43,042 nucleotides of DNA from Microlunatus sp. (GTDB lineage Bacteria; Actinomycetota; Actinomycetes; Propionibacteriales; Propionibacteriaceae). Below the pieces are notes generated by a model. It made no database searches, had not been told where the DNA came from, and worked only from the letters and a program-made list of their open reading frames with translations. Numbering within the stretch: the stretch's first letter is position 1; the number at the start of each line of letters is the position of its first letter. Location of the stretch: assembly GCA_030452945.1 (NCBI GenBank), contig JAKDLH010000002.1:1-43042 (forward strand). Reading direction: 5' to 3'. This document shows positions 16,830 to 25,016 of the stretch, piece after piece. A program made the translations under genes and the position numbers.

Positions 16830-17626
16830 GCTGTGAACTCCTGTGGGTGTTCGGTGACGACGGCGGCGGCGTCCTCTGAGGTGGCGCCGGGCCGTTCGAA
16901 AGGCTCCAGGACGCTGACCGGACCCATCCGCATGAAACCCCGCGGGTAGGCCGGTCCACCGAAACCGATCTCGTTCCACGCCCAGGGGTGGGAGTAGAAC
17001 CCCGACAAGATCGCCCGCATGCACACCGACCAGGCCCGGGACACGTTCAACCGTTCCCAGCTGCCACCCGTCAGCGCGCCGTCGGCGAGATCAGCGATGA
17101 TTCCCTCCTGGTCGCTCACCGCGCATTCGGCAAAGGACGTGTGGTGGCGGGACTGGGCGGTCTCCTCCAGCCCGGCCAACACCATTCGCCAGGTGTTCCG
17201 GTCATCGGGCATGTCGGCGTACTGATAGCCATCCAGCTTGCCGTCAGCGAGCTTGGCGTCGACCGACTCCGCGACCGGCACCCGCGGGTCGCGGTCTTGG
17301 GCGGTGCACACGTCACAGAACGCGCGCAGCGTCGGCTCTTGCTCGCCGGTGAAGAACCGGAGCCGTTCAGGCGGCTTCAATCGGGCTAAGACCACCTTCT
17401 TGGTGGCCTCGTCCCACGTGTCGACCGCGGTGAGCACGTCGAAGTCGGGATAGCGACCGATCATCTGCGGAGTCGTGCCGACCCGTTGCCGCGGTAGCCA
17501 CGACGGATGCGGCGGCTGGCGGTCGGAGCGCAGGTGGGGCAGGTGCTCGCCCTTGTCCTTGTCGACTTCGTGGTCCTTGTCGACTGCGTGGTCCTTGTCG
17601 GCTCCGTGGTCCTCGCGGCCGCTCAT
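16826..17626 (-). CDS. Gluconate 2-dehydrogenase subunit 3-like protein
   Basis: This 266-residue protein contains the subunit 3 core: FFTGEQEPTLRAFCDVCTAQD (about 90-110), VPVAESVDAKLADGKLDGYQYADMP, and the C-terminal GFYSHPWAWNEIGFGGPAYPRGFMRM. In known complexes this small subunit accompanies the GMC flavoprotein and is often exported by Tat; here the N-terminus is instead a highly charged DKDHAVDKDHEVDKDKGEH stretch with no signal. The start overlaps the upstream stop by one base (TGATG) and its stop overlaps the GMC start, so the three genes are translationally coupled. Family clear; exact substrate of the complex unknown. Confidence 0.82.
   Translation of the reverse strand: MSGREDHGADKDHAVDKDHEVDKDKGEHLPHLRSDRQPPHPSWLPRQRVGTTPQMIGRYPDFDVLTAVDTWDEATKKVVLARLKPPERLRFFTGEQEPTLRAFCDVCTAQDRDPRVPVAESVDAKLADGKLDGYQYADMPDDRNTWRMVLAGLEETAQSRHHTSFAECAVSDQEGIIADLADGALTGGSWERLNVSRAWSVCMRAILSGFYSHPWAWNEIGFGGPAYPRGFMRMGPVSVLEPFERPGATSEDAAAVVTEHPQEFTA
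17556..17609 (-). repeat. Three tandem 18-bp repeats coding for a charged N-terminus
   Basis: Three copies of an 18-bp unit (plus strand TCCTTGTCGACTNCGTGG with one or two changes) lie head to tail at 17,556-17,573, 17,574-17,591 and 17,592-17,609. They encode the repeating D-K-D-H-x-V motif near the N-terminus of the subunit 3-like protein. The period is a multiple of three, so copy-number change would keep the frame. Confidence 0.8.
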
Positions 17627-18096
17627 CACTTTTCCCGGCGCAGCAGCGCGGCGAGCAGCCCCATTCCGCCCACCACGCACATCAGGCCGGGCGCCGCGAT
17701 CGGGGGACCCATCGGCACGTTGTAGCTCGCCAAAGCCCAACCGCCGGGCTTGCGGGCCACCCCCCGGGCGTGGAAGTACTCACCGGCCAACCCGTTGGCG
17801 GTGTAGATCGCGGCAGTGATCGGCAACACTGTCTTGGCCCACCGCTTGCTCCACACTCCGACGATGCCGGCGATCACCACCGGCGGGGTGACCAGGATCG
17901 GTGACCACATCCACTTGTTGCCGAAGCTGGCCTTGTAGTGCTCGGCGAACACCTCCGTCGTGGTGACCAGAGCCGCGACCGCGGTCAGACCCGACAGGGA
18001 CCGCTCGAACCGGCCGTGCTCGATGTTGGTGGTCATCCGGTCGATGAGGTGCACGACCTCACCGGGGCCAGCTTGGCGTCGGTGAAACCAGCTCAT
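17626..18096 (-). CDS. Small membrane protein heading the GMC redox operon
   Basis: This 156-residue protein has about four hydrophobic segments (near 38-52, 72-90, 96-110 and 130-152). ATG at 18,096 is preferred because GGAGG lies nine bases upstream; an in-frame GTG at 18,120 has no such site. The sequence starts MSWFHRRQAGPGEVVHLIDRM and ends in LLRREK. I do not recognise a named family. Its stop shares a base with the start of the subunit 3 gene. As the first gene of the operon it may anchor the dehydrogenase subunits at the membrane; this is inference from position only. Confidence 0.75.
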   Translation of the reverse strand: MSWFHRRQAGPGEVVHLIDRMTTNIEHGRFERSLSGLTAVAALVTTTEVFAEHYKASFGNKWMWSPILVTPPVVIAGIVGVWSKRWAKTVLPITAAIYTANGLAGEYFHARGVARKPGGWALASYNVPMGPPIAAPGLMCVVGGMGLLAALLRREK

Positions 18097-18196
18097 GGAT
18101 ACCTCCGTTGTGGTGGACACGTCATCCGAGACGAATGGCTAGTACCCGGTGAGTCGGCACCTATGCACCTTCGCCCCGTATTGAATCCCCCGGGCG

Positions 18197-18323
18197 CACA
18201 CCGAGAACCTGGGCGTCTACGGCGCCCGCGAAGTTTGGAACGAGCTGAAGCGGGAAGTCGCGACCGTGGCTCGGTGGACCATCAGTTTGTCGCCGCCGCC
18301 CCGAACCAGCTGTGGGTGGCGGA
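18197..18323 (+). mobile_element. IS3-family transposase (orfB) remnant, internally deleted
   Basis: Two pieces of an IS3-type transposase lie side by side in different frames. Bases 18,197-18,270 encode HTENLGVYGAREVWNELKRE, the segment before the catalytic core in IS3 OrfB proteins. Bases 18,274-18,323 encode VDHQFVAAAPNQLWVAD, the start of the DDE core (NQLWVADxTY). The DNA between these motifs in intact elements is missing, and so is everything after the first Asp. No terminal repeats were found. The piece is clearly non-functional and marks an old insertion next to decaying genes. Confidence 0.7.
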
Positions 18324-18504
18324 CCGGTCATGCCGACGTCGGCAGGAGAAGTCTCATGCCGACCGTAGGAATATGCCGATGTTCTGATTCGTCGACGTTG
18401 CCTCGGGGTATAGCGATCGGGAGAAGTCCGGTGCGCTGACCGACGATGACCTCCGAGGCGTGTGTGCCGCTGCGGAAGTTCGACATTCGACAGGAGTCGC
18501 TTTG

Positions 18505-18655
18505 ATGAGCAGGATCGTCGTCGTCACGGGAGCCTCCGGAGGTATCGGACGTCGAGTGGCAGCCAGCTTGTCCCAGTGCCTCACGTTTGAAAGTGGTCGA
18601 TGCGGCCGACCACCCTCGGCGACGCAAGTATTGGGTCGGAGCCAGCGCCGTCGGC
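18505..18655 (+). pseudogene. SDR gene collapsed by internal deletion
   Basis: An ATG at 18,505 with AGGAG upstream opens a frame coding the SDR start MSRIVVVTGASGGIGRRVAA, which is lost after about 24 residues. From 18,590, in another frame, the sequence encodes AADHPRRRKYWVGASAV, which matches the late part of the SDR at 3,061 (ADHPQRREYWVGAST). About 200 residues between the two blocks, including the catalytic Tyr/Lys, are gone. The intact relative at 3,061 and the frameshifted one at 21,200 show what the original gene was. Confidence 0.7.
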
Positions 18656-18707
18656 CGCCTCTCATGGCGTGCTCCTCGTCGCCCCAGCCGGGACGCGGAG
18701 TCCGTCA

Positions 18708-18743
18708 CACATTTGACACACACGTCGCACATCTAACACACAC
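18708..18743 (+). repeat. 16-bp direct repeat with 20-bp period before the pyruvate oxidase-like gene
   Basis: CACATTTGACACACAC (18,708-18,723) and CACATCTAACACACAC (18,728-18,743) match at 14 of 16 positions and are separated by four bases. The 20-bp period is about two helical turns. The second copy ends one base before the AAGGAGG ribosome site of the gene at 18,757. The position suggests a regulator-binding site; the first copy also contains a TTGACA-like -35. Confidence 0.6.
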
Positions 18744-18756
18744 AAGGAGGTAAGGC

Positions 18757-20628
18757 ATGGCCACCGTGAGCGACTTCATGATCGAGCGGATGCAGGCCTG
18801 GGGGGTGAGCAGGGTGTTCGCCTTTCCCGGTGACGGCGTCGGTGAGTTCGACGGAGCCTTGGAGAAGGCGCAGCGGGAGGGGCACGGGTTGGCGTACGTG
18901 CGACCTACCCACGAGGAGATCTGTGGGTTGATGGCGACTGCGCACGCGAAGTTCACCGGCGAGGTGGGGGTTTGTATCGCCACCAGCAGTCCTGGGGCGT
19001 TCCACCTGCTGAACGGTCTCTACGACGCCGCGAGTGACAACCAACCGGTGGTCGCCATTGTCGGCCAGCAGGGCTTGGCGTCGCTGGGGACCTTCAACCA
19101 GCAGGAGAACAACCTTGAACGCACCTTCACCGATGTCGCCTGCTACGTGCAGACCATCGTTACGCCGCAGCAGGCTCAGGCGGTGATCGACACGGCCTTC
19201 CGTACAGCGAAGACACGGCTGCAGCCGGCGGTGATCGTCTTCCCGCACGACGTGCAGGGCATGACGATGGAGGAGCCGGCCCGTGAGCACTGGGTCTCGC
19301 GCAGCAGCGTCGGCGCTCCGTCGCTGGACTTCGCCCCGCCGGAGCGTGATGTGGCGCAGGCGGCGGAGATCCTGAACGCCGGGAAGAAGGTCGGCCTGCT
19401 CGTCGGGCACGGCGCGAACGGGGCGACCGACGAGGTGCTGGAGGTGGCCCGACTGACCGGCGCCGGGGTGATCACGGCCCTGCGCGGCAAGCAGGTCGTT
19501 CCCAGCGACGTTCCTTACCACACCCAGCAGCTCGGCCTGCTCGGGTCGGCGGCCAGCTGGAAGATCAGCCAGGAGTGCGACACCCTGCTGATGCTGGGGA
19601 CCAACTACCCGTACGGAGAGTATCTGCCGGAGACGGGCCAGGCGCGTTGCATCCAGGTGGATCTGAAGCCGGAGCACATCGGCCTGCGCTACCCCGCGGA
19701 GCTGCACGTGTGGGCCGACGTCAAGGCGTTCTTGACCGCGCTGATCCCACACCTGCAGCAGAAGGAGGATCTGGGCTGGCAGGAGTCGGTCGCCGACCGG
19801 ATGCGAGAGTGGGACCGCGAGGTCGAGGAGCAGGCGATGGTCAGCTACGACCGGCTGAACCCCCGCCGGGTGTACCACGAGCTGAACCTCCGGCTGCCTG
19901 CGCAGGCGATCGTGACCTGCGACGCCGGGACCACGGCCGACTGGTACGGCCACCACATCCGGCTTCGTCGGGGCATGCTCGGCGACCTGTCCGGCCGCCT
20001 GGCCAGCATGCTGGCCGCCATGCCGTACGCGGTGGCAGCCAAGTTCGCCTTCCCTGAGCGGCCGGTCGTCTGCACGATCGGTGACGGCGCTTTCCAGATG
20101 CTCGGCATGAACGAGCTGATCACGGTCAAGAAGTACCTGCAGGACTGGGGTGCCAACCCGCAGCTGGTGATCGTGATCATGCACAACGACGACCTGACCC
20201 AGGTGTCGTGGGAGATGCGCACCGAGGACGGCAACCCGGTGTGGGACACCTCCCAGGAGGTAGAGACGGTCGACTACGCCGCCTGGGCACAGCTGCTGGG
20301 GTTCAAGGGCATCGCGGTCCGCTCCGAGGACGAGGTGGGGCCGGCCCTGGACGCCGCCTTCGAACATCGCGGCGTGACGCTGATCGACGCCCATGTCAGC
20401 AAGAACGTGCCACCGCTGCCCCCGCATGTGACCTTCGAGTACGCCAAGAACACCGCGCTCTCGCTGCTCAAGGGCGATCCGGAGGAGGGTTCGGTCGTGG
20501 TGAACTCGGCCAAGACGGTGATCGCCGAGGGGGCCGGACGGGTAAAAGACGCACTGCACCTCGGTCACAGCGACCAGGAGCGAGCGGAGCCGGCAGCAGC
20601 ACGGGCAGACGACGAAGACGAGAGGTGA
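18757..20628 (+). CDS. Thiamine-diphosphate enzyme, pyruvate oxidase/dehydrogenase (quinone)-like
   Basis: This 623-residue protein has the three-domain layout of the pyruvate oxidase/acetolactate synthase family. The N-terminal Pyr domain has the Glu that activates the cofactor (THEE, about 51-54), the middle domain (about 195-330) has VGLLVGHGANGA, and the C-terminal PP domain has GDGAFQ at 442-447 and HNDD at 476-479 that bind ThDP and Mg. The overall pattern resembles PoxB-type enzymes, which decarboxylate pyruvate to acetate and CO2 while reducing FAD and quinone, but FAD use is not certain here. An AAGGAGG site lies six bases before the ATG. It is the only clearly intact gene between remnants on both sides. 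Confidence 0.88.
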   Translation: MATVSDFMIERMQAWGVSRVFAFPGDGVGEFDGALEKAQREGHGLAYVRPTHEEICGLMATAHAKFTGEVGVCIATSSPGAFHLLNGLYDAASDNQPVVAIVGQQGLASLGTFNQQENNLERTFTDVACYVQTIVTPQQAQAVIDTAFRTAKTRLQPAVIVFPHDVQGMTMEEPAREHWVSRSSVGAPSLDFAPPERDVAQAAEILNAGKKVGLLVGHGANGATDEVLEVARLTGAGVITALRGKQVVPSDVPYHTQQLGLLGSAASWKISQECDTLLMLGTNYPYGEYLPETGQARCIQVDLKPEHIGLRYPAELHVWADVKAFLTALIPHLQQKEDLGWQESVADRMREWDREVEEQAMVSYDRLNPRRVYHELNLRLPAQAIVTCDAGTTADWYGHHIRLRRGMLGDLSGRLASMLAAMPYAVAAKFAFPERPVVCTIGDGAFQMLGMNELITVKKYLQDWGANPQLVIVIMHNDDLTQVSWEMRTEDGNPVWDTSQEVETVDYAAWAQLLGFKGIAVRSEDEVGPALDAAFEHRGVTLIDAHVSKNVPPLPPHVTFEYAKNTALSLLKGDPEEGSVVVNSAKTVIAEGAGRVKDALHLGHSDQERAEPAAARADDEDER

Positions 20629-20634
20629 GACACG

Positions 20635-20815
20635 GTCGAGGTCACGGCGAGTGGGATCACCGGGCTGGGCTGGACCTACGGCAGCCCCGCGCCGGCGACC
20701 GTGGTCCGCGAGCACTTGCGTGATGTCGTGGTCGGGTCGGCGACGGATCCCGCAGCAGCCTGGTCGGCGATGTGCCGCCCCGTCGACGCCATGCACCGGC
20801 TCGGTCTGACCGAGG
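20635..20815 (+). pseudogene. Enolase-superfamily fragment (N-terminal capping domain only)
   Basis: The frame from 20,635 encodes VEVTASGITGLGWTYGSPAP followed by ATVVREHLRDVVVG and AAAWSAM. It aligns with residues 39-100 of the mandelate-racemase-type enzyme at 12,430 (MGVGYTYAGPAAATVI, TTTWAQM). There is no start codon in context, and the barrel domain with all catalytic residues is absent. It begins directly after the stop of the pyruvate oxidase-like gene. This is a gene fragment, not a working gene. Confidence 0.65.
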
Positions 20816-20816
20816 A

Positions 20817-21131
20817 GTGCACGGGTCGCTGTCCTGGCTGGTCCGGGCCACCTCCCTCGCTGACCTGGTGGACGCCATCTGGGCACACGTCCGCGCTGGT
20901 GGCCGGTTGGACCCGGCCACCGCGGACCTGGTGGCCCTACTGGCCGACCGGACCTGCCAACTGTGGCGTGTCCGCGAGTTGGTCGAGGCAGGCCAGCTCG
21001 CCAGCCTCCACGCCGACGTCGATGCCATCCGGGCCGAACTGAGCGTTGGGGCGGCCATCGCGGTGCAACGCACCGGCCATGACCCAGCGATCAAGCACTT
21101 GACCAGGCGCGAGACACCGACGACCGCATAA
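20817..21131 (+). CDS. Hypothetical protein or gene remnant, 104 aa
   Basis: An open frame from a GTG at 20,817 encodes a plausible helical protein (LADLVDAIWAHVRAGGRLD, ATADLVALLADRTCQLWRVR, LASLHADVDAIRAELSVG). Codon usage looks coding: few rare codons and GC-rich third positions. The ribosome site is weak (CGAGGA), no family is recognised, and the frame opens inside the enolase fragment. It may be an intact small gene or the 3' part of a larger one lost in the same rearrangement. Confidence 0.4.
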   Translation: MHGSLSWLVRATSLADLVDAIWAHVRAGGRLDPATADLVALLADRTCQLWRVRELVEAGQLASLHADVDAIRAELSVGAAIAVQRTGHDPAIKHLTRRETPTTA

Positions 21132-21199
21132 CTGAGGATCAGCGCACGAAGACCGAACATCCCGGACACCCACCACACGACAACGAAAAGGGGCAACAG

Positions 21200-22214
21200 A
21201 TGACATCTACACACGGACACAAGATCGCCGTCGTCACCGGCGGCACCGCCGGAGTCGGTCGGGCGACGGTGCGGGAATTCGCCGCCGCCGGCTATGACGT
21301 CGCGGTGCTGGCTCGCGGACAGGCCGGTCTGGATGGTGCGGTCGCTGACGTCGAGGGCGCCGGCCGGCGGGGGCTCGGCGTTCCCACCGACGTGGCCGAC
21401 CACGACGCCGTCGAACGAGCCGCCGACCGGGTCGAGTCCGAGTTGGGCCCGATCGACGTGTGGGTCAACGTCGCCTTTCGTCGGCTCGCTCGCCTTCTCC
21501 TGGGACACCTCGATGGAGGAGTTCCGGCGGATGACTGAGGTCACCTACTACGGACAGGTGTACGGCACTCAAGCCGCGCTGCGGCGCATGCGCCCCCGCG
21601 ACCGGGGCGTGATCGTCAACGTGTGCTCGGCCATGGCCTACCGGTCGATTCCGTTGCAGTCGGCCTACTGCGGAGCCAAACACGCCATCGTCGGCTACAG
21701 CGAGTCGGTGATGACCGAACTCGCCCACGAGCGCAGCAACGTCAGAGTCTGCATGGCCCAGCTGCCCGGCCTGAACACCCCCCAGTTCAACTGGAACCTG
21801 AACAAGATGGACCACCATCCGATGCCAGTGCCGCCGATCTTCCAGCCCGAACTGCCCGCCAGGGCCATTGTCTACTTGGCTGAACATCCCCGCCGCAACA
21901 TTTGGGTGGGGGTCTCCACCGCTTACACCATCCTCGGCGAACGTCTCGCGCCGAAACTGCTCGACTTCTATCTGGGCCGCACCGGCGTGAAATCCCAGCA
22001 AACGCAGCGGGAGCTGCCGCGTTGGGGCTCCAACGTCTACGCGCCACAAGACGCCGACATCGATCGCGGCGCGCACGGCTCGTTCGACGACCAGGCACAC
22101 GCCGACGACCCGCTGTTATGGGCATCGATCCACCGCGGCGCTCTGCTCGGTGGTCTCCTGGCTGTTGCTGCCGCCGGCGCGGGCTTGGCTACGGCGATCC
22201 GCAGAGTCCGGTGA
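21200..22214 (+). pseudogene. Membrane-tailed SDR gene broken by a single-base frameshift
   Basis: An SDR starts at ATG 21,200 with VVTGGTAGVG and reads correctly to DVWVNVAF, then leaves frame at the TTT at 21,476-21,478. Dropping one T restores VGSLAFSWDTSMEEFRRMTE and the rest of the protein: CSAMA, the catalytic YCGAK, the YLGRTG and SFDDQAHA tail motifs and a C-terminal hydrophobic segment. The joined product would be about 337 residues and is a clear paralogue of the SDR at 3,061 (335 residues). As given, the first frame stops at 21,538 after 112 residues without the active site. The cause could be mutation or a sequence error. Its 3' end overlaps the next gene by GTGA. Confidence 0.8.
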
Positions 22215-22720
22215 GCAACCCGCCTGCCCGGCAACACTCGGAGCACCGTCAGGACCGAACCCGACCAGACCCGCAACGACACATCGCGGCGCTCCGCGCG
22301 AACGTGCTCGGCGGCCGCGGCCCGGACGCTTCGCAGACCGAGCTGGACGCCCACCAGCACCAGCGCGTCGTCATCGGTGGGGTGCCGGTCACCGTAGCCC
22401 GTGAACAAGTCGACTTGAACACCGCGCTCGCCAGGTCGAGCGTGGTCAACCAGGCGCGAGCGGACGCTGCCCGGCGCCTCGCTCAACTGACCGCCAAACC
22501 CTCATCGCCGACCACTCAACCAGCATCACGGGTCGCCGAACCCGCACCGCCGCAGCGGCGGTACCGAGGAACCGGCGTCGCGTACGCCTGGGTTCTGGGA
22601 GTGCTGATCGGCTTCGCCCTCGGCTCACGCCGGCATCGGCGCGGACAGCAGAGCCCAGGTGCGGTGCAGACGACCGGGGTCGAGCCTCAATCCGTAGACC
22701 ACCTGCGCGCAGCACGATGA
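22211..22720 (+). CDS. Hypothetical protein with one membrane segment
   Basis: This is a 169-residue protein whose GTG overlaps the SDR stop by four bases (GTGA). It is largely hydrophilic and Arg/Gln/Ala-rich. The first part contains HIAALRANVLGG, VVIGGVPVTVAREQVDLNTALARS and VNQARADAARRLAQLTAKP, then a single hydrophobic helix GVAYAWVLGVLIGFALG at about 134-150 followed by a basic stop-transfer SRRHRRG. No family is recognised. The coupling suggests it belongs with the membrane-tailed SDR. It ends 16 bases before the MMPL gene. Confidence 0.6.
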   Translation: MSNPPARQHSEHRQDRTRPDPQRHIAALRANVLGGRGPDASQTELDAHQHQRVVIGGVPVTVAREQVDLNTALARSSVVNQARADAARRLAQLTAKPSSPTTQPASRVAEPAPPQRRYRGTGVAYAWVLGVLIGFALGSRRHRRGQQSPGAVQTTGVEPQSVDHLRAAR

Positions 22721-22736
22721 AGGGTCTGATCTGACC

Positions 22737-24956
22737 ATGCGCCAGGGCGGGTGGACGCGCTACGCCGGGGTGGTGGTGCGGTTCCGCTGGCTGCTGGTCG
22801 TCGGCTGGCTGGGACTCGCGGCCACCGCGGTGGTGCTGGTCCCGGGTCTGTCCACCGGCGGGAACCTGCTGCTGCGAGCGGCCGTGCCGGCCGACTCGGC
22901 TGCGCTGGCTACCCAGGGCACGGCGGTGCGGGAATTCGGCGTGCCGGTGCTGACCCGGGTGATGGTGGTCGCGCGTGACCCGAGTGGATTGTCCGCCGAC
23001 GCGCAGGCGCGGGCCCTTGAGGGCGCGGCCCTGGCCGATCTCGGTCGGCTGCCAGGGGAGTTGGCGGCGATCGCGGCGGCAGTCCCGGTAGTGAACACCT
23101 TCGAGCTGTTCCCGTCCGCTTCTGAGTCAGGCACCACGGTCGTGACGTATCTCTACTTCCGTCCGGATGTCTCGACGTTGGACCAGGTCCGCATCGCCGG
23201 GCTATACCAGCAGCGCTATCTGGCTCCCCCCGGTGCCGTGGGCGGAGTGACGGGCCCGTTCGCCGCCGAGTTCGCCCAAGCCGGGCGCATCACCGGCGCG
23301 CTGCGTACCGTCGAGTGGGCGAGTCTCGGCATCGTGATTCTGGTCATCGGGCTGCGTTTCCGCTCGGTCATCGCACCGCTGCTCGGGATAGCCGCCGTCG
23401 TCGTCAGCTATGTGTGCTCGACTCGGCTGCTGAGTCTGCTCAGTGCCGACGCCGGTCTCGGCTCTCCCGGCTACCTCGAACCCATCTTGGTGGTGCTGCT
23501 GGTCGGCATCATGACCGACTACGCGGTCTTCTTCTTGTCCGCGTTGAGACAGCGGCTGCAGCAGGGTGCCGCTCCGGAGGAGGCCATGCGGGGGGCCGTG
23601 AACCAGACCGCGCCGCTCGTCTTGACTGCCGGGGTCGCGGTCGCCGCCGGAGTCGGGACGCTGACGCTGGCCCGGCTGCCGATCGTGAGCCGGCTCGGCC
23701 CGGGCATGGCCATCACGGTTGTGGTGACGGTGGCGGTCGCCGTCACCGGTCTCACGGCGGCCATGGCCGTGCTGGGGCGATGGAGTCTGTGGCCCAGCCG
23801 GGAAGCTCGCAAGGGTGGCCGCCCCCACGCGACCGCGGCTCGGATCGCCGGAGTGCGGGTCCGGCTGTTGTCACTGGTGGTCCGTCGCTGGGTCGCCGCG
23901 ATCGTGGTCCTACTCGGGGTGGGCGGACTGGCACTGGGCGCTTGGCCGCTGCTGCACGCCAGACTCGGATTGAACCTGTTCCAAGATCTGCCGACCGCCG
24001 CGGCGCCGGCCCAAGCCGCGCAGGAGGCGTCCGCCGGATTCAGTCCCGGCATCGTCGCGCCGGTGGAACTGGTGGTCCAACAGCGCGGCATCGCCTCTGA
24101 TCGATGGGCGCTCGATCGACTCCAGCGAGAACTCGCGACGACACCGGGCGTCGCCGGGGTAATCGGTCCGGCCGACCAGCCACTGACCGGCCGGTACGGC
24201 CTGGCCTTCGCCCCTGACGGCGGCGCCGCTCGTTACCTGATTATCCTTGCCGACCAGCCGTACGCCGCGCCCGGCATCCGGGCGGTGGAAGACCTGCAGC
24301 GGCGCGCCCCGGTCCTGCTGGCCGACGTAGGACTGTCTGGGGCGCAGGCCACCTGGACCGGGGACACCGTGCTGGCCGCCGAGATCACCTCGCAGTCTCG
24401 CCACGACTTGCTGCTCGTCGGGGGCGTGGCGCTGGCCGGCTTGCTGCTGATCCTGGTCCTCTTCCTACGAGCCTTGGCGGCCCCGATCGTGCTGCTGGTG
24501 CTCAGCACGCTGGTGGTGCTCACGACGCTCGGGATCACCAACCTGCTGTTCGGCGGCGCGTCGGGGCTGACGTTCTACGTGCCTGTCGCCGTGCTGGTCC
24601 TGTTGCTGTCGTTCGGCTCCGACTACAACATCTTCCTGGTGGGGCGGATCTGGGCCGTGACGGGAGAGGGTGCCGACATGACGGCCGCGATCCAAGAGGG
24701 TGGACTCAGCGCTTCCCGGGTCGTCGGCGTCGCGGGCCTCGCGCTTGCCCTCACCTTCGCGATGCTGGCGTTAGTCCCGCTATCGGTCTTCCGGGCGCTC
24801 GCCTTCGCCATGGTCGTCGGCGTCCTCCTGGACACGTTCGTGGTCCGCGCCGCGCTCGTACCTGCCGCGCTGACGCTGCTCGGACCACACGCCGCCTGGC
24901 CGAGCCACCGACTCCACCGGTCAGCGGAGGAGCAGAGTTCAGATTCCCACGGCTGA
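22737..24956 (+). CDS. MMPL/RND-family transporter
   Basis: This 739-residue membrane protein has the MMPL layout: a first helix (FRWLLVVGWLGLAATAVVLV, about 15-34), an extracytoplasmic loop (about 40-180), a block of helices including LVGIMTDYAVFFLSALRQRL (about 255-275), a second loop (about 405-545) and a second block with LLLSFGSDYNIFLVGRIW (about 622-640). The paired Asp-Tyr residues in these two motifs fit the proton-relay positions of RND pumps. Actinobacterial members export lipids, glycolipids or drugs; the substrate is unknown. ATG at 22,737 has a weak GAAGGG site. The lipid genes near 32,700 make lipid export an attractive guess, no more. Confidence 0.9.
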   Translation: MRQGGWTRYAGVVVRFRWLLVVGWLGLAATAVVLVPGLSTGGNLLLRAAVPADSAALATQGTAVREFGVPVLTRVMVVARDPSGLSADAQARALEGAALADLGRLPGELAAIAAAVPVVNTFELFPSASESGTTVVTYLYFRPDVSTLDQVRIAGLYQQRYLAPPGAVGGVTGPFAAEFAQAGRITGALRTVEWASLGIVILVIGLRFRSVIAPLLGIAAVVVSYVCSTRLLSLLSADAGLGSPGYLEPILVVLLVGIMTDYAVFFLSALRQRLQQGAAPEEAMRGAVNQTAPLVLTAGVAVAAGVGTLTLARLPIVSRLGPGMAITVVVTVAVAVTGLTAAMAVLGRWSLWPSREARKGGRPHATAARIAGVRVRLLSLVVRRWVAAIVVLLGVGGLALGAWPLLHARLGLNLFQDLPTAAAPAQAAQEASAGFSPGIVAPVELVVQQRGIASDRWALDRLQRELATTPGVAGVIGPADQPLTGRYGLAFAPDGGAARYLIILADQPYAAPGIRAVEDLQRRAPVLLADVGLSGAQATWTGDTVLAAEITSQSRHDLLLVGGVALAGLLLILVLFLRALAAPIVLLVLSTLVVLTTLGITNLLFGGASGLTFYVPVAVLVLLLSFGSDYNIFLVGRIWAVTGEGADMTAAIQEGGLSASRVVGVAGLALALTFAMLALVPLSVFRALAFAMVVGVLLDTFVVRAALVPAALTLLGPHAAWPSHRLHRSAEEQSSDSHG

Positions 24957-24973
24957 GTTGGGCACGCTGACCT

Positions 24974-25000
24974 GCGCGGGTCCTGGGTTGGGCCCGGCGC
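24974..25000. terminator. Possible bidirectional terminator hairpin
   Basis: Between the converging MMPL and MFS genes the arms GCGCGGGTCC and GGGCCCGGCGC can pair with one bulge and one wobble around the loop TGGGTT. No T-run follows, which is common in high-GC actinobacteria. Confidence 0.4.
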
Positions 25001-25016
25001 CAAACTGGCGGTGTCG

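Noticed and set aside
18370-18400. GGGTAT near 18,394 as a further SigF-type promoter
   Set aside because: The matching -35 is GATT rather than GTTT, and the only gene downstream is a collapsed SDR.
18713-18739. TTGACA-N15-TAACAC as a sigma-70 promoter for the pyruvate oxidase-like gene
   Set aside because: A start from this -10 would fall within the ribosome site and the spacer is short; the direct repeat explains the sequence better.
18733-20886. A 717-codon open frame antiparallel to the pyruvate oxidase-like gene
   Set aside because: The product has no recognisable domain and is rich in His/Arg/Gln, as expected for a shadow of a GC-rich gene; the plus strand encodes a complete TPP enzyme.
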